Source: Thiomonas sp. X19
GTDB taxonomy: Bacteria > Pseudomonadota > Gammaproteobacteria > Burkholderiales > Burkholderiaceae_C
Reading direction: 5' to 3'
NCBI RefSeq assembly: GCF_900089495.1
Contig: NZ_LT605203.1
Coordinates: 1,039,562-1,103,561, forward strand
DNA: 64,000 bases
How positions within the stretch are numbered: position 1 is the stretch's first letter; the number at the start of each line of letters is the position of its first letter. Shown here one piece after another: positions 12,077-23,506 of this stretch. Position numbers and translations under genes: made by a program. The notes below the pieces were generated by a model. That model worked only from the letters and a program-made list of their open reading frames with translations, was not told the origin of the DNA and did not search any database.

Positions 12077-13065
12077 ACCGGCTGCAGCCCTCCACCGCGG
12101 AACCCGAGGCCTTGGGCCGCGTCGCCGTGCTCATGGGCGGCAGTTCCAGCGAGCGCGAAGTCTCGCTCATGTCGGGCAAGGGCGTACTCGCGGCGCTGCA
12201 GTCGCGCGGGGTGGACGCTTTCGCCTTCGATCTTGCCGAGCAAGCCTTGTGCGAGTTGCGCACGTTGAGGGCGTCGCGCGTGTTCATCGCCCTGCATGGC
12301 CGCCACGGCGAAGACGGCACGGTGCAAGGCGCGCTGGAGTTGCTCGGCATTCCCTACACCGGTCCTGGCGTGCTGGCTTCGGCGCTGGCCATCGACAAGC
12401 ACATGACCAAGCGCCTGTGGCAATGCGACGGGCTGTCCACCCCGGCGTGGCGCATGGTGGCCAGTGCCGCGCAGGCGCATGCCGCTGCACGCGAACTCGG
12501 CTTGCCGCTGATGTTCAAGGCCTCGCATGAGGGTTCGACCCTCGGCCTCAAGCGTGCCGACCACCCGCGCGAAGTGGGCGCCGCCTTTGCGGAGGCCGCG
12601 CGCTTCGACGCCGCGGTGCTGGCCGAGCAGTTCATCGAAGGCGACGAGGTCACTTGCGGCGTGCTGGGCGAGGGCGATGCGGCCGTCGCGCTGCCGCTGA
12701 TCCACATCGTCGCCCCCGGCGGCAACTACGACTTCGAGCACAAGTACTACAGCGACGAAACCCGCTACATCTGCCCCTGCGATCTGCCCGCAGGCGAAGA
12801 AGCAGCCATCGCGCAACTGGCGCTGCACAGCTACCGCGCCCTGGGCTGCCGCGGCTGGGGCCGCGCCGACATCATGATTCGCGCCACCGACCGCAAGCCT
12901 TTCCTGCTGGAGATGAACACCAGCCCGGGCATGACCGGCCATTCCCTGGTGCCCATGGCCGCACGCGCCGCCGGCCTGAGCTACGAGGACCTATGCCTGC
13001 GCATCCTGGCCGATGCACGGCTGGACGCTGGCCGCAGCGCGCAGCGCGAAGGGGCGTCACCGTGA
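12073..13065 (+). CDS. ddlB: D-alanine:D-alanine ligase
   Basis: ATP-grasp ligase that supplies the D-Ala-D-Ala used by the MurF domain. It has 330 residues. Visible blocks are [12 protein letters not shown] at the N-terminus, [14 protein letters not shown], the ATP-grasp lid region and the C-terminal [15 protein letters not shown] with Mg-binding Glu/Asn. ATG 12073 overlaps the murC stop; longer upstream versions would run into murC. The stop overlaps the ftsQ GTG. Confidence 0.95.
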   Translation: MNRLQPSTAEPEALGRVAVLMGGSSSEREVSLMSGKGVLAALQSRGVDAFAFDLAEQALCELRTLRASRVFIALHGRHGEDGTVQGALELLGIPYTGPGVLASALAIDKHMTKRLWQCDGLSTPAWRMVASAAQAHAAARELGLPLMFKASHEGSTLGLKRADHPREVGAAFAEAARFDAAVLAEQFIEGDEVTCGVLGEGDAAVALPLIHIVAPGGNYDFEHKYYSDETRYICPCDLPAGEEAAIAQLALHSYRALGCRGWGRADIMIRATDRKPFLLEMNTSPGMTGHSLVPMAARAAGLSYEDLCLRILADARLDAGRSAQREGASP

Positions 13066-13946
13066 GCATGGCCCGCCACCGCCAGATGGAGCGTGACGGC
13101 GCCTTCGGCGCCTGGCGCGCCGCGCCGCGTGCCAAGACCGCCGACGAGGTTCCGCTCGACATCCGGCTGATGAACTTCACCAGCCGGGCGCTGGTCTGGC
13201 TGTTCGCCATCGGCGCTCTGGTGGTGGCCGGCAACTGGCTGATGCAGCGGCCCTGGTGGGCCATCCGCAGCGTGCAGGTGCAAGGCCAATTGCAGCATGT
13301 CAGCGCCACCGCCTTGCGCGGCGAGGCGCTGCCACGGCTGCAGGGCAATTGGTTCACGGTGAACCTGCCCGCCGCGCAGCAGGCGTTCGACCAGATTCCC
13401 TGGGTCAACAAGGCCGTGGTGCAGCGGGTGTGGCCGCTGTCGCTGCTGGTCACGCTGGAGGCGCAGCAGCCGCTGGCCATCTGGAGCGATGGCAGTGCTC
13501 CGGTGGGCCTGGTGAACACCAGCGGGCAATTGTTCGAGGCCAATCTCGGCGAGGTGCAGGACATGGCCTTGCCTCACTTCTCCGGCCCGGCCGCCAGCGA
13601 GGCGCGGGTGACGCAGATGTACATGCGGTTGACGCAGGCTTTCGCCCCGTTGCGGTGGAAGGTGACGGCGCTGGAGCTGGGTGCCGAGGGCAACTGGCGG
13701 GCGCAGATTCAGGGCGGGCCCAGGCTGGACCTGGGCAGCGACCATGACGTCCGGGCTTTCAACCAGCGCCTGCAACGCTTTCTGGCGCTGGCGCCCGGGG
13801 TGCAGAAGCGCTATGGCCGCAGCATGGCGAGTGCCGATCTGCGCTACAGCAACGGTTTTGCCGTGCGTCTGGTCGGGGTCGACCTGCCGGGTGCGAAGAC
13901 GGATTCGAAAACGATGAAACGACAAGGCAAACCTTCGGGAGCATAG
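13062..13946 (+). CDS. ftsQ: Cell division protein FtsQ
   Basis: Bitopic divisome protein, 294 residues, partner of FtsL and FtsB. A cytoplasmic tail of about 45 residues is followed by a membrane helix ([19 protein letters not shown]) and a POTRA domain beginning IRSVQVQG. The FtsQ beta domain follows ([18 protein letters not shown]). GTG 13062 overlaps the ddlB stop (GTGA); ATG 13068 two codons later is an equally usable start. ftsA follows after 3 bp. Confidence 0.92.
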   Translation: MSMARHRQMERDGAFGAWRAAPRAKTADEVPLDIRLMNFTSRALVWLFAIGALVVAGNWLMQRPWWAIRSVQVQGQLQHVSATALRGEALPRLQGNWFTVNLPAAQQAFDQIPWVNKAVVQRVWPLSLLVTLEAQQPLAIWSDGSAPVGLVNTSGQLFEANLGEVQDMALPHFSGPAASEARVTQMYMRLTQAFAPLRWKVTALELGAEGNWRAQIQGGPRLDLGSDHDVRAFNQRLQRFLALAPGVQKRYGRSMASADLRYSNGFAVRLVGVDLPGAKTDSKTMKRQGKPSGA

Positions 13947-13949
13947 GGA

Positions 13950-15194
13950 ATGGCCAAAGACTACAAAGATCTGGTGGTGGGGCTGGACATCGGCACCTCC
14001 AAGGTGCTGGCGATGGTGGCCGAAATCCTGCCGCAGGGTGAGAACGCTGCCGCCACGCTGAAGGTGGTGGGCATGGGCCAGGCGGCCACGGCCGGCATGC
14101 GGCGCGGCGTGGTGGTGGACATCGAGGCCACGGTGCAGTCGATCCAGGCGGCGCTGAAAGAGGCCGAGCTGATGGCCGATTGCCGCATCACCCGCGTCAT
14201 CACCGGCATCACCGGCAGCCATATTCGCGGCCAGAACTCCGAGGGCATGGTGGCGATCAAGGACCGCGAGGTGTCGCAGAACGATGTCTCGCGCGTGATC
14301 GAGACCGCCAAGGCGGTGAACATCCCCACCGACCAGCGCCTGCTGCTGGTCGAGCCGCAGGAATTCATCATCGACGGCCAGGAAGTCAAAGAGCCGGTGG
14401 GCATGAGCGGCATCCGGCTGGAGACCAAGGTGCATATCGTCACCGGGGCGCAGACCGCGGCCGAGAACGTCATCAAGTGCGTGCGCCGCTGCGGTCTGGA
14501 AGTCGATGCCGTGGTGCTGCACCCGCTCGCGTCCAGCCACGCGGTGCTGACCGAGGACGAGAAGGAACTCGGCGTGGTGCTGGTGGACGTGGGTGCGGGC
14601 GTGACCGATGTGGCGATCTACACCGGCGGCTCGATTCGCCACACCGCCATCATCCCCATCGCCGGCGAACTCATCACCAGTGACATCGCCATGGCGCTGC
14701 GCACCCCGACCAAGGACGCCGAAGACATCAAGATCGAGCACGGCGTGGCCAAGCAGCTGCTCGCCGGGGTGGACGAGCGGCTGGAAGTGCCGGGCCTGGG
14801 CGACCGTGGCCCGCGCATGTTGTCGCGCCAGGCGCTGGCCGGTGTGATCGAGCCACGGGTGGAGGAAATTTTCGCCCTGGTGCAGCAGGTGGTGCGCGAC
14901 TCGGGCTACGAGGAGGTGCTGTCGTCCGGCGTGGTCATCACCGGCGGCGCGTCGCTCATGCCGGGCATGGTCGAACTTGGCGAAGACATTTTTCTCAAGC
15001 CCGTGCGCCTGGGTCTGCCGCAATACACCGGGCCCTTGTCGGACATGGTGCGCAGCCCGCGCAACGCCACCGCCATGGGCCTGCTGGTCGAGGCGCAGAC
15101 ACAGCGTCAGCGCGGCGCGCGCATCGCCCAGAAAACCAGCGGCGCGAGGTCTCTGGTGGCGCGGGTGCGCGACTGGTTCGCAGGGAATTTTTGA
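13950..15194 (+). CDS. ftsA: Cell division protein FtsA
   Basis: Actin-like ATPase that tethers FtsZ to the membrane and recruits later divisome proteins. It has 414 residues. Nucleotide-binding blocks are visible: VGLDIGTSKVLAMV (phosphate 1), VLVDVGAGVTDVAIY (phosphate 2) and VVITGGASLMPGM (adenosine). The C-terminal end VARVRDWFAGNF is the amphipathic membrane-targeting helix. It lies 3 bp after ftsQ and 109 bp before ftsZ. Confidence 0.97.
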   Translation: MAKDYKDLVVGLDIGTSKVLAMVAEILPQGENAAATLKVVGMGQAATAGMRRGVVVDIEATVQSIQAALKEAELMADCRITRVITGITGSHIRGQNSEGMVAIKDREVSQNDVSRVIETAKAVNIPTDQRLLLVEPQEFIIDGQEVKEPVGMSGIRLETKVHIVTGAQTAAENVIKCVRRCGLEVDAVVLHPLASSHAVLTEDEKELGVVLVDVGAGVTDVAIYTGGSIRHTAIIPIAGELITSDIAMALRTPTKDAEDIKIEHGVAKQLLAGVDERLEVPGLGDRGPRMLSRQALAGVIEPRVEEIFALVQQVVRDSGYEEVLSSGVVITGGASLMPGMVELGEDIFLKPVRLGLPQYTGPLSDMVRSPRNATAMGLLVEAQTQRQRGARIAQKTSGARSLVARVRDWFAGNF

Positions 15195-15303
15195 AGCAGG
15201 GCATGACAGTTTTTACGGGGTCTGCGGCCACTGGACCGCAGGCATGTGTGAGGGGTAGTGCAGCAGTGCAGGGTTTTTCAACTTTTATCGACGGAGGTGC
15301 ATC

Positions 15304-16497
15304 ATGGCTTTTGAAATGATCGAGGACGCCGCGGACAACGGCTTCAACAGTGGGACCAACATCAAGGTGATTGGCATGGGCGGGGGCGGCGGCAACGCCG
15401 TCGAGCACATGATTGCCAGCGGCGTGAAAGGCGTGGAATTCATCTGCGCCAACACCGATGCGCAAGCGCTGAAAACGTCCAGCTCGCACCGCTTCATCCA
15501 GCTGGGCAAGACCGGCCTGGGCGCGGGCGGCAAACCGCAGGTGGGGCGTGACGCGGCCGAGCAGGCGCAAGCCGAAATTCGCGACGCGCTGGCCGGCGCG
15601 CACATGCTGTTCATCACCGCCGGCATGGGCGGCGGCACCGGCACGGGCGCCGCGCCGGTGGTGGCGCGCATCGCCCGCGAGATGGGCATTCTCACCGTGG
15701 CGGTGGTGACGAAACCGTTCGAGTTCGAGGGCACCAAGCGCCTGTCGAATGCCGACATCGGCCTGGAGGAACTGGAGAAGAACGTTGATTCGCTGATCGT
15801 CGTGCTCAACGAGAAGCTGCTGGAGGTTTACGGCGACGACATTTCGCAGAAGGAAGCCTTCGCCAAGGCCAACGACGTGCTGAAGAACGCCACCGGCGGC
15901 ATCGCCGAAATCATCAACGTTCCCGGCATGATCAACGCCGACTTCGAGGACGTGAAGACGGTGATGGGCGAGCCCGGCAAGGCGATGATGGGCACGGCCG
16001 TGTCCAGCGGCGCCGACCGCGCCCGCCTGGCTGCCGAGCAGGCCGTGGTCTGCCCGCTGCTCGACGGCGTGGACCTGTCCGGTGCCAAGGGTGTGCTGGT
16101 GAACATCACCGCCGACGACTCGCTGAAACTGAGCGAGACGCGCGAGGCGATGAACGCCATCCGTGCCTATGCCGCGCCCGACGCGCACATCATCTTCGGC
16201 ACGGTGAACGACCCCACCATGGGCGACTCGCTGCGCGTGACCGTGCTGGCCACCGGGCTGTCGAAAGCCCGCGTCGCCGTCAAGGCAGCGCCCAGCCTGA
16301 CCGTGCTGCGCACCGGCACCGATTCCGGCCCCTTGGGCATGGGCCACGCTTCGGGTGCGGGCATCGACACTTCGCAGATTCCGGCCATCTGGCGTAATCC
16401 GCGCGGCAACGCGCCTTCGGCCCATGTCAATGCGCTGATGCAAAGTGGCATGGAAGAGCTGGAGATTCCGGCCTTCCTGCGCAAGCAGGCAGACTGA
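15304..16497 (+). CDS. ftsZ: Tubulin-like cell division GTPase FtsZ
   Basis: Forms the Z ring. It has 397 residues. GGGNAVEHMI near the start and the tubulin signature GGGTGTG at 109-115 bind GTP; NADFEDVKTVM is the T7/synergy loop region. After a short linker the conserved C-terminal peptide EELEIPAFLRKQAD, the docking site for FtsA, ZipA and ZapD, closes the protein. GGAGGTG precedes ATG 15304. zapD also occurs in this window, at 24326-25078. Confidence 0.98.
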   Translation: MAFEMIEDAADNGFNSGTNIKVIGMGGGGGNAVEHMIASGVKGVEFICANTDAQALKTSSSHRFIQLGKTGLGAGGKPQVGRDAAEQAQAEIRDALAGAHMLFITAGMGGGTGTGAAPVVARIAREMGILTVAVVTKPFEFEGTKRLSNADIGLEELEKNVDSLIVVLNEKLLEVYGDDISQKEAFAKANDVLKNATGGIAEIINVPGMINADFEDVKTVMGEPGKAMMGTAVSSGADRARLAAEQAVVCPLLDGVDLSGAKGVLVNITADDSLKLSETREAMNAIRAYAAPDAHIIFGTVNDPTMGDSLRVTVLATGLSKARVAVKAAPSLTVLRTGTDSGPLGMGHASGAGIDTSQIPAIWRNPRGNAPSAHVNALMQSGMEELEIPAFLRKQAD

Positions 16498-16540
16498 AAC
16501 CCGGCAACTGCCAGAACCACGTCGATTGCAAGCCGGCCAA

Positions 16541-16570
16541 GGCCGCTTCTTCAGCCCGCCTGAAGCGGCC
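16541..16570. terminator. Hairpin in the ftsZ-lpxC gap
   Basis: GGCCGCTTC at 16541-16549 pairs perfectly with 16562-16570, with a 12-nt loop. No T-run follows, so it may be a weak or Rho-assisted terminator of the dcw operon or simply an mRNA 3' structure. The rest of the 278-bp gap up to lpxC shows no gene. Confidence 0.35.
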
Positions 16571-16775
16571 GCTGGCAGGAACGGCCGGATGACCCCGTTC
16601 CGTCTGTTCCTGCTCCGCCCGGCGCGCAGGCTTTGCCTGGCGCGTTGTGGATCGGGCGCCTCAGCCGTCCCTGCGTTCCCATGCGCGCGCAAGGCGTTCT
16701 GCAGACCTGTCTCAGGGCCCTTAAAATAGTCCCTTGTTATCAATGACAGTTTTTCGATTGGGAAAACGGCAAACC

Positions 16776-17702
16776 ATGTTGTCGCAACGCACCATCCGTT
16801 CGGCCAATCGCGCCGTGGGCGTCGGCCTGCACAGCAGCGAGCGGGTCGAACTCACGCTGCATCCGGCGCCGCCCGACACCGGGATCGTGTTCCGCCGCAC
16901 CGATCTGCCGCAACCCGTCTCCATTCCCCTGCACCCCTTGGCCGTGGTCGACACCCGCATGGCCACCACGCTGGGTTCGGGCGACGCCAAGATTCACACC
17001 GTCGAGCATCTGCTCTCGGCCTGCGCCGGCCTGGGGCTGGACAACCTGATCGTGGACGTGGACGCCGAGGAAATCCCCATCCTCGATGGTTCGGCCTCCA
17101 GCTTTGTCTACCTGCTGCAGTCCGCCGGGCTGCAAGAGCAGCCCGCGCCCAAGCGCTTCATCCGCATGCGCCGGCCGGTGGAGGTGCGCACGCAAGACCG
17201 CGACGGCGAGAAGTGGGCGCGACTGGAGCCGCACGACGGCTTTCGGTTGAATTTCGCCATCGAGTTCGACCATCCCGCGATCGACCAGACCGCGCAGGAC
17301 TACAGCTTCGACTTCGACATGCAGGCTTATGTGCGCGACATCGCCCGCGCCCGCACCTTCGGCTTCATGCGCGATGTGGACGCGCTGCACGAGCGCGGCC
17401 TGGCCCAGGGCGGCAGCATGGAAAACGCCATCGTCATGAACGAGTCGCGCATCCTCAACCAGGAAGGCCTTCGTTTCGACGCCGAGTTCGTCAAGCACAA
17501 GATGCTCGACGCCATCGGCGATCTCTACGTCATCGGCCATCCCATCATTGGCGCCTACAGCGCCTACCGCAGCGGCCACGCCGTCAACAACGCGCTGTTG
17601 CGCGCGGTGCTCGACGATCCCACGTCCTACGAGATCGTCAGCTTCGACGACGCCAGCACCGCACCGCCCGGTTACCGCAGCACACTCAAGGCCGCAGCCT
17701 GA
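16776..17702 (+). CDS. lpxC: UDP-3-O-acyl-GlcNAc deacetylase LpxC
   Basis: Zinc enzyme for the committed step of lipid A synthesis. It has 308 residues from ATG 16776, the usual family size. That start gives [20 protein letters not shown], matching the conserved beginning; an in-frame ATG 14 codons upstream is less likely. Zn-site motifs are visible: HTVEHLLSA, and [20 protein letters not shown] with the catalytic His. It directly follows the dcw cluster, as in E. coli and many betaproteobacteria. Confidence 0.96.
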   Translation: MLSQRTIRSANRAVGVGLHSSERVELTLHPAPPDTGIVFRRTDLPQPVSIPLHPLAVVDTRMATTLGSGDAKIHTVEHLLSACAGLGLDNLIVDVDAEEIPILDGSASSFVYLLQSAGLQEQPAPKRFIRMRRPVEVRTQDRDGEKWARLEPHDGFRLNFAIEFDHPAIDQTAQDYSFDFDMQAYVRDIARARTFGFMRDVDALHERGLAQGGSMENAIVMNESRILNQEGLRFDAEFVKHKMLDAIGDLYVIGHPIIGAYSAYRSGHAVNNALLRAVLDDPTSYEIVSFDDASTAPPGYRSTLKAAA

Positions 17703-17752
17703 GCCCATCGCCTCGGCCCTTGTGCCGAGGACAACAACGCGAGCACAAGCAG

Positions 17753-18217
17753 CTACGGCTTTTCGCGCAAGGCCTGCAAGGCCCGCAGCCGGGCGCGCAC
17801 CGAGGCCGGCGCCCGCGATGGCGTCGCGGCCTCGGCGCGTACCGGACTGCCCACCGGCGGCGAACCCGGCTCCTGCACCCGCACCATGATGCGCTTGAGC
17901 GGCCATTGCGCCTGCTGCAACTGCCGCAACAGCAGCGGCCCGTAAAGCTTGAGCTTGGCGGCCACGGCCGGGGACGAGGCCGTGAGGTTCCAGACACCTT
18001 CGGCCCAACGGCCAGGACGCACGGCCGCTGCCAGTTCCGGCGGCAAAGAGCCTTGCAGCGTCGCCCACATCTGCTGGGATGCGAGCGCCTGCTCCTTCAG
18101 GGTCATCAGCGTGGGCGTGCGCTGCATCCACTGTGGCAGCATGGCCATGGCGGCGGCAGCCGGGCTCGCGGCGTGGCGACGCCGTGGCTTGCGGAACTGG
18201 GTCGGGCCTGCGGTCAT
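17753..18217 (-). CDS. DUF721 / DciA-like protein
   Basis: About 154 residues. The family core RWAEGVWNLTASSPAVAAKLKLYGP then VRVQ is of the DUF721 type. This family includes DciA, the replicative-helicase loading partner used by bacteria without DnaC or DnaI. The location beside secA and lpxC matches DciA relatives in proteobacteria. It is divergent from secA and convergent with lpxC. The start at 18217 is tentative: the frame is open further upstream and no clear ribosome site is seen. A small hairpin (17711-17717 with 17724-17730) separates it from the lpxC stop. A role in helicase loading is inferred from the family. Confidence 0.7.
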   Translation of the reverse strand: MTAGPTQFRKPRRRHAASPAAAAMAMLPQWMQRTPTLMTLKEQALASQQMWATLQGSLPPELAAAVRPGRWAEGVWNLTASSPAVAAKLKLYGPLLLRQLQQAQWPLKRIMVRVQEPGSPPVGSPVRAEAATPSRAPASVRARLRALQALREKP

Positions 18218-18421
18218 CGGGGGTGGCGCCAGGAAAGCGCCGCCTGGGCGCGCATGAGGGCGAAGACCGCATTGTCCGGCAAGGGCAGGCCACTCCGCGC
18301 GCGAGGGGCGCTGGATAGAATGGAAGTTTCCCTTGTGATGGCATTCGGGGCTTGTTGTCCATCCCCCGCCCAGGGCCGCGCTTGATCCGGCTTGCCTGGC
18401 GTGCCGCATCCAGACCGACCC

Positions 18422-21217
18422 ATGCCCGCATCCTTCCTGACCCGTCTCTTCGGCAGCCGCAACGAGCGTCTGCTGCGCCAATACCGGCGTGTGGCCCAGC
18501 GCATCAACGCGCTGGAACCCCAGTTCGAAAAACTCAGCGATGAGGAACTGCGTGCCAAGACCGCCGAGTTCAAACAACAGGTTGCCAACGGCCGTTCGCT
18601 CGACGAGCTGCTCCCCGAGGCTTTTGCGGTGGTGCGCGAGGGCGGCAAGCGCGCGCTGAAAATGCGCCACTTCGACGTACAGCTGGTGGGCGGCATGGCG
18701 CTGCACGACGGCAAGATTGCCGAGATGCGCACCGGCGAGGGCAAGACCCTGGTGGGTACGCTGCCGGTGTATTTGAATGCGCTCGCCGGCAAGGGCGTGC
18801 ATGTGGTCACGGTGAACGACTACCTGGCCCAGCGCGACGCGCAGTGGATGAGCCGTCTGTACAACTTACTCGGCCTGACCGTCGGCATCAACCTGCCGAA
18901 TATGCCGCGCGAGGACAAGCAGGCCGCCTACGGTTGCGACGTGACCTATGGCACGAACAACGAATACGGCTTCGATTACCTGCGCGACAACATGGTGTTC
19001 GAGCCCGCCGAGCGGGTGCAGCGCGGGCTGAACTATGCGTTGATCGACGAGGTGGATTCCATCCTGATCGACGAGGCGCGCACCCCGCTCATCATCTCCG
19101 GCCAGGCGGATGACAACACCGAGCTGTATCTCAAGCTCGACAAGGTCGTGCCCCTGCTCGACCGCCAGATCGGCGAGGAAGACCCGCTCACCGGCAAGGG
19201 CGTGGAAAAGCCCGGCGACTTCACGGTGGACGAGAAAAGCCATCAGGTCTACCTCACCGAGTCCGGGCACGAGAAGGCGGAGCGCATCCTTGGCGAGATG
19301 GGGCTCATCCCCGAAGGCAGCACGCTGTACGATCCGGCCAATATCGCGCTGATGCATCACTTGTACGCGGCGCTGCGTGCCCACAACCTGTACCACCGCG
19401 ACCAGCATTACGTGGTGCAGAACGGCGAGGTGATCATCGTCGACGAATTCACCGGCCGCATCATGACCGGGCGGCGCTGGTCCGACGGCCTGCACCAGGC
19501 GGTGGAAGCCAAGGAAGGCGTGCAAATCCAGAACGAGAACCAGACGCTGGCGTCGATCACGTTCCAGAACTATTTCCGCATGTACGGCAAGCTCGCCGGC
19601 ATGACCGGAACGGCCGACACCGAGGCCTACGAGTTCCAGGAAATCTACAAGCTGGAAACCGTGGTCATTCCGACCAACCGCCCCAGCCAGCGCAAGGACC
19701 ACCAGGACAAGGTCTACAAGACCGCCCGGGAGCGTGACCTGGCGGTGGTGGCTGACATCAAGGATTGTTTCGAGCGTGGCCAGCCGGTGCTGGTGGGCAC
19801 CGCCTCCATCGAGGCGAGCGAAAACCTCTCGCTGCTGCTGAACAAGGAAAAGCTGCCGCACGCGGTGCTCAACGCCAAGCAGCACGCACGCGAGGCCGAG
19901 ATCGTGGCCCAGGCGGGGCGGCCCAAGGTCATCACCATCGCCACCAATATGGCGGGCCGCGGCACCGACATCGTGCTCGGCGGCAACGTCGAGAAGCAGT
20001 GCGAGATCATCGAGGCCGACCCCAATCTGTCCGATGAGGACAAGCGCCAGCGGGTGGAAACGCTGCGCAGCGAGTGGCAGTCGCTGCACGATCACACCAT
20101 CGCCCAGGGTGGTTTGCACATCGTCGGCACCGAGCGCAGCGAGTCGCGCCGGGTGGACAACCAGCTGCGCGGGCGTTCGGGTCGCCAGGGGGATCCCGGC
20201 TCGTCGCGCTTTTACTTGTCGCTGGACGATTCGCTGATGCGCATCTTCGCCGGCGACCGCGTGCGCGCCATCATGGAGCGCCTGAAGATGCCCGAGGGCG
20301 AGGCGATCGAGGCGGGCATGGTGACGCGTTCGATCGAGTCGGCGCAGCGCAAGGTGGAGGCGCGCAACTTCGACGTGCGCAAGCAACTGCTCGAATACGA
20401 CGATGTTGCCAACGAGCAGCGCAAGATCATGTACGAGCAGCGCAACGCCATCCTCGACAACCAGGACGTCAGCGCCCAGATCGCCGACCTGCGCGAAGGC
20501 AGCGTGACCGACATGGTGCACACTTTCGTGCCGGCGCAGAGCATGGAAGAACAGTGGGATATCGCCGGCCTGGAGCGCGCCCTGCGCGACGACTGGCAGA
20601 TCGACCTGGAGCTGAAGGCGTGGGTCGAGGCCGACCAGACCGTGACCGACGAAGACGTGCTGGAGCATGTGCTGGAGACCGTGCACGCGCAATACAAGGC
20701 GAAGGTCGAGGCGGTGGGGGGCGCCAACTTCGCCAGCTTCGAGCGCATGGTGCTGTTGCAGTCGCTTGACCAGCACTGGCGTGAACACCTCTCGGCGCTG
20801 GACTATTTGCGTCAAGGCATCCACCTGCGCGGCTACGCGCAAAAGCAGCCCAAGCAGGAGTACAAGCGCGAGGCTTTCGAACTGTTCGGGCAGATGCTCG
20901 ACGCGGTGAAGAACGATGTCACCCGCACCCTCATGACCGTGCAGGTGCAAACCCAGGAGCAGGCCGAAGCGGCTGCCGAGCAGATCGAGCAGCGTGCCCA
21001 AAGCCTGCACAACCTGGTGTTCCAACATCCCGAAGCCGCGGGCGCCGTGGCGGCCGATGGCGGGCTCGAGGCCGGGGAACTCGCCGTGGCCGCGGCTGCG
21101 GCAGGCGCCGTCTCGATGCAGCCCATCGTCAACGCCATGCCGAAAGTTGGCCGCAACGACCCCTGCCCCTGTGGCAGTGGCAAGAAGTACAAGCATTGCC
21201 ACGGCAAGCTGAGCTGA
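18422..21217 (+). CDS. secA: Preprotein translocase ATPase SecA
   Basis: Motor ATPase that drives protein export through SecYEG. It has 931 residues. Walker A GEGKT lies at 105-109; [19 protein letters not shown] is the DEAD-like motif; [11 protein letters not shown] and [13 protein letters not shown] belong to NBD2; the C-terminal zinc-binding tail is [17 protein letters not shown] 18422 gives the conserved start [20 protein letters not shown]; the frame runs ten codons further upstream. It has its own 204-bp upstream region shared with the divergent DUF721 gene. Confidence 0.97.
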   Translation: MPASFLTRLFGSRNERLLRQYRRVAQRINALEPQFEKLSDEELRAKTAEFKQQVANGRSLDELLPEAFAVVREGGKRALKMRHFDVQLVGGMALHDGKIAEMRTGEGKTLVGTLPVYLNALAGKGVHVVTVNDYLAQRDAQWMSRLYNLLGLTVGINLPNMPREDKQAAYGCDVTYGTNNEYGFDYLRDNMVFEPAERVQRGLNYALIDEVDSILIDEARTPLIISGQADDNTELYLKLDKVVPLLDRQIGEEDPLTGKGVEKPGDFTVDEKSHQVYLTESGHEKAERILGEMGLIPEGSTLYDPANIALMHHLYAALRAHNLYHRDQHYVVQNGEVIIVDEFTGRIMTGRRWSDGLHQAVEAKEGVQIQNENQTLASITFQNYFRMYGKLAGMTGTADTEAYEFQEIYKLETVVIPTNRPSQRKDHQDKVYKTARERDLAVVADIKDCFERGQPVLVGTASIEASENLSLLLNKEKLPHAVLNAKQHAREAEIVAQAGRPKVITIATNMAGRGTDIVLGGNVEKQCEIIEADPNLSDEDKRQRVETLRSEWQSLHDHTIAQGGLHIVGTERSESRRVDNQLRGRSGRQGDPGSSRFYLSLDDSLMRIFAGDRVRAIMERLKMPEGEAIEAGMVTRSIESAQRKVEARNFDVRKQLLEYDDVANEQRKIMYEQRNAILDNQDVSAQIADLREGSVTDMVHTFVPAQSMEEQWDIAGLERALRDDWQIDLELKAWVEADQTVTDEDVLEHVLETVHAQYKAKVEAVGGANFASFERMVLLQSLDQHWREHLSALDYLRQGIHLRGYAQKQPKQEYKREAFELFGQMLDAVKNDVTRTLMTVQVQTQEQAEAAAEQIEQRAQSLHNLVFQHPEAAGAVAADGGLEAGELAVAAAAAGAVSMQPIVNAMPKVGRNDPCPCGSGKKYKHCHGKLS

Positions 21218-21343
21218 GCGGCTTCGGGCCAGGCGGGCGTCAGTCCTGCCAGACCCGCCGCCGTTGACGCGCGCCTTGGCGTCACGGTCGAGCCGGCAGC
21301 AGTCTTCCCACCCGATCATCCTGGCCTTGATGGAGCCCACGCC

Positions 21344-22579
21344 ATGGCTGTGAACCTGACCCCTCCCAACCCCGCAACCCTGCATGCCGTGCCCGGCGTG
21401 CGCATCGGCGTGGCCCAGGCCGGCATTCGCAAGGCCGGGCGTACCGATCTCACGCTGTTCCAGTTCGATCCCGGCACGCAGGTGGCGGGTGTGTTCACAC
21501 GCAACCGTTTTTGCGCTGCACCGGTGCAGGTGTGCCGCGAACATCTGGGCGTGGCACAGTCCGCGCCGATGCGCGCCCTGGTGATCAACACCGGATGCGC
21601 CAATGCCGGCACCGGCGAAGCCGGCTTGCAGGCGGCACGCGAAAGCTGCGACGCGGTGGCGGCGCTCCTCGGCGTGAAAGCGCGCGAGGTGCTGCCATTT
21701 TCCACCGGCGTGATCCTGGAGCCCTTGCCGCTTGACCGCCTCGTCGCCGGCCTGCCTGCTGCCCTCGCCGATGCTCGCGCCGACGCCTGGGCCGATGCCG
21801 CGGCCGCCATCATGACCACCGACACCGTGCCCAAGGCGGCCAGCACGCAAATCAGCATCGACGGCGTGCGCGTCACCGTCAGCGGCATCGCCAAGGGCGC
21901 GGGCATGATCCGCCCCAATATGGCGACGATGCTCGGCTTCATTGCCACCGACGCGGCAGTGGCGCCGGCGCTGCTGGCGCAACTGGCCCGCGAGGTGGCC
22001 GACGCTTCGTTCAACTGCATCACGGTCGATGGCGATACCTCGACCAACGACGCCCTGGTCATCGCCGCCACCGGCCGTGCCGCGTTGCCAGCCATCACCG
22101 ATGCGGCCAGCCCGCAGGCGCAGGCCTTGCGCGCGGCGCTCACGCAGGTCGCGCTGCACATCGCCCAGGCCATCGTGCGCGACGGCGAGGGTGCGACCAA
22201 ATTCATCAGCATTCATGTCGAGCGTGCCCGCAGCCGCGAGGAGGCGCGCTTGGTGGCCTACGCCGTGGCGCATTCGCCCCTGGTGAAAACCGCTTTCTTC
22301 GCCAGCGACCCCAACCTCGGCCGCATCCTTGCGGCGGTTGGCTACGCCGGCATCGACGACCTCGATGTGTCCGGCGTCGATCTCTACCTCGACGCCGTGC
22401 ATGTGGCCACGCGCGGCGGCCGTCACCCCGGCTACCAGGAAGCCGAAGGCAAGCGCGTCATGGCCAAGCCCGAGATTGCCGTGCGCATCGTGCTGGGCCG
22501 TGGGGACGCCGCCGCCACGGTGTGGACTTGCGATCTCTCGCACGACTACGTCAGCATCAACGCCGATTACCGGAGCTGA
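21344..22579 (+). CDS. argJ: Bifunctional ornithine acetyltransferase / N-acetylglutamate synthase ArgJ
   Basis: Recycles the acetyl group in arginine synthesis by moving it from N-acetylornithine to glutamate. It has 411 residues. It is a self-cleaving Ntn-type enzyme: the cleavage block [16 protein letters not shown] is present with the nucleophilic Thr at residue 195. DGDTSTNDA and the C-terminal VSINADYRS are also typical. The DUF815 ATPase gene follows after 8 bp. Confidence 0.96.
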   Translation: MAVNLTPPNPATLHAVPGVRIGVAQAGIRKAGRTDLTLFQFDPGTQVAGVFTRNRFCAAPVQVCREHLGVAQSAPMRALVINTGCANAGTGEAGLQAARESCDAVAALLGVKAREVLPFSTGVILEPLPLDRLVAGLPAALADARADAWADAAAAIMTTDTVPKAASTQISIDGVRVTVSGIAKGAGMIRPNMATMLGFIATDAAVAPALLAQLAREVADASFNCITVDGDTSTNDALVIAATGRAALPAITDAASPQAQALRAALTQVALHIAQAIVRDGEGATKFISIHVERARSREEARLVAYAVAHSPLVKTAFFASDPNLGRILAAVGYAGIDDLDVSGVDLYLDAVHVATRGGRHPGYQEAEGKRVMAKPEIAVRIVLGRGDAAATVWTCDLSHDYVSINADYRS

Positions 22580-22587
22580 AGCGCGCC

Positions 22588-23502
22588 ATGGCCAAGCCCG
22601 CCGTCCAACTCGATACCAAGCCCGGCGCCGACCCCATGGACCGCCTCGCGGCCCTGCTCGACCATGCCGAGCGCGTGCTCAGCCGCCTGGAGCAAACCCT
22701 CGCGCCGACCGCGCCCGAGCCCGACTGGCGCGCGGCCGTGGCGTTTCGCTGGCGCAAGCGCGGCCAGCACGCCATGCTGCAGCCCGTGCGCACGCTGGCG
22801 CCCATCCAGCTCTCCGACCTGCAAGGCATCGACGAGCAGAAGCGCCGCATCGAGCGCAACACCCGCCAGTTCGTCGCCGGCAAGCCGGCCAACAACGTGC
22901 TGCTCACGGGTGCGCGCGGCACCGGCAAGTCCTCGCTGGTGAAAGCCTGCCTGAACAAATATGCGGCCAAGGGGTTGCGCCTGATCGAAGTGGACAAGGC
23001 CGATCTCATCGACCTGCCCGATCTGATGGACTTGCTGGAGTCGCGGCCCGAGCGCTTCATCGTGTTCTCGGACGATCTGTCGTTCGACGAGGGCGAGGCC
23101 GGCTACAAGGCGCTCAAATCCGTGCTCGACGGCTCGATCTCGGCCAACGCCGACAACGTGCTGATCTACGCCACGTCCAACCGCCGCCATCTGCTGCCCG
23201 AGTACATGCACGAGAACCTCAGCTACCAGCACACCGAAAGCGGCGAAGTGCATCCAGGCGAGGTGGTGGAAGAAAAGATTTCGCTGTCCGAGCGTTTCGG
23301 TCTGTGGGTGAGTTTCTACCCCTTCGACCAGGACCATTACCTGCGCATCATCGACCATTGGCTGCAGGCCTTCGGCATCACGCCCGAAGAGGCACAGGCG
23401 GCGCATGCCGAGGCCCTGGTCTGGGCGCTGGAGCGCGGCTCGCGCTCAGGCCGCGTGGCGCTGCAGTTCGCGCGCGACTTCGCTGGCCGCAAGCTGCGCT
23501 GA
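22588..23502 (+). CDS. AAA+ ATPase of the DUF815 family
   Basis: 304 residues. A basic, Pro-rich N-terminus is followed by an ATPase domain with Walker A GARGTGKSS at 108-116, Walker B-like FIVFSDDLSF and the sensor-like YATSNRRHL. DUF815 proteins are widespread stand-alone AAA ATPases with no firmly established role. ATG 22588 was chosen 8 bp after argJ; upstream extension would overlap argJ. The Nudix gene starts 4 bp after it, so argJ, this gene and the Nudix gene are probably co-transcribed. Confidence 0.85.
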   Translation: MAKPAVQLDTKPGADPMDRLAALLDHAERVLSRLEQTLAPTAPEPDWRAAVAFRWRKRGQHAMLQPVRTLAPIQLSDLQGIDEQKRRIERNTRQFVAGKPANNVLLTGARGTGKSSLVKACLNKYAAKGLRLIEVDKADLIDLPDLMDLLESRPERFIVFSDDLSFDEGEAGYKALKSVLDGSISANADNVLIYATSNRRHLLPEYMHENLSYQHTESGEVHPGEVVEEKISLSERFGLWVSFYPFDQDHYLRIIDHWLQAFGITPEEAQAAHAEALVWALERGSRSGRVALQFARDFAGRKLR

Positions 23503-23506
23503 GGTC

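Noticed and set aside
17711..17730. Hairpin between lpxC and the DUF721 gene as a strong terminator
   Set aside because: Only a 7-bp stem without a T-run on either strand; noted in the gene entry but not called as a terminator.
18866..22543. A very long open frame on the - strand opposite secA and argJ
   Set aside because: It is antisense to two clearly identified genes, has His/Gly/Ala/Arg-rich composition with no domain, and is explained by high GC at third codon positions.
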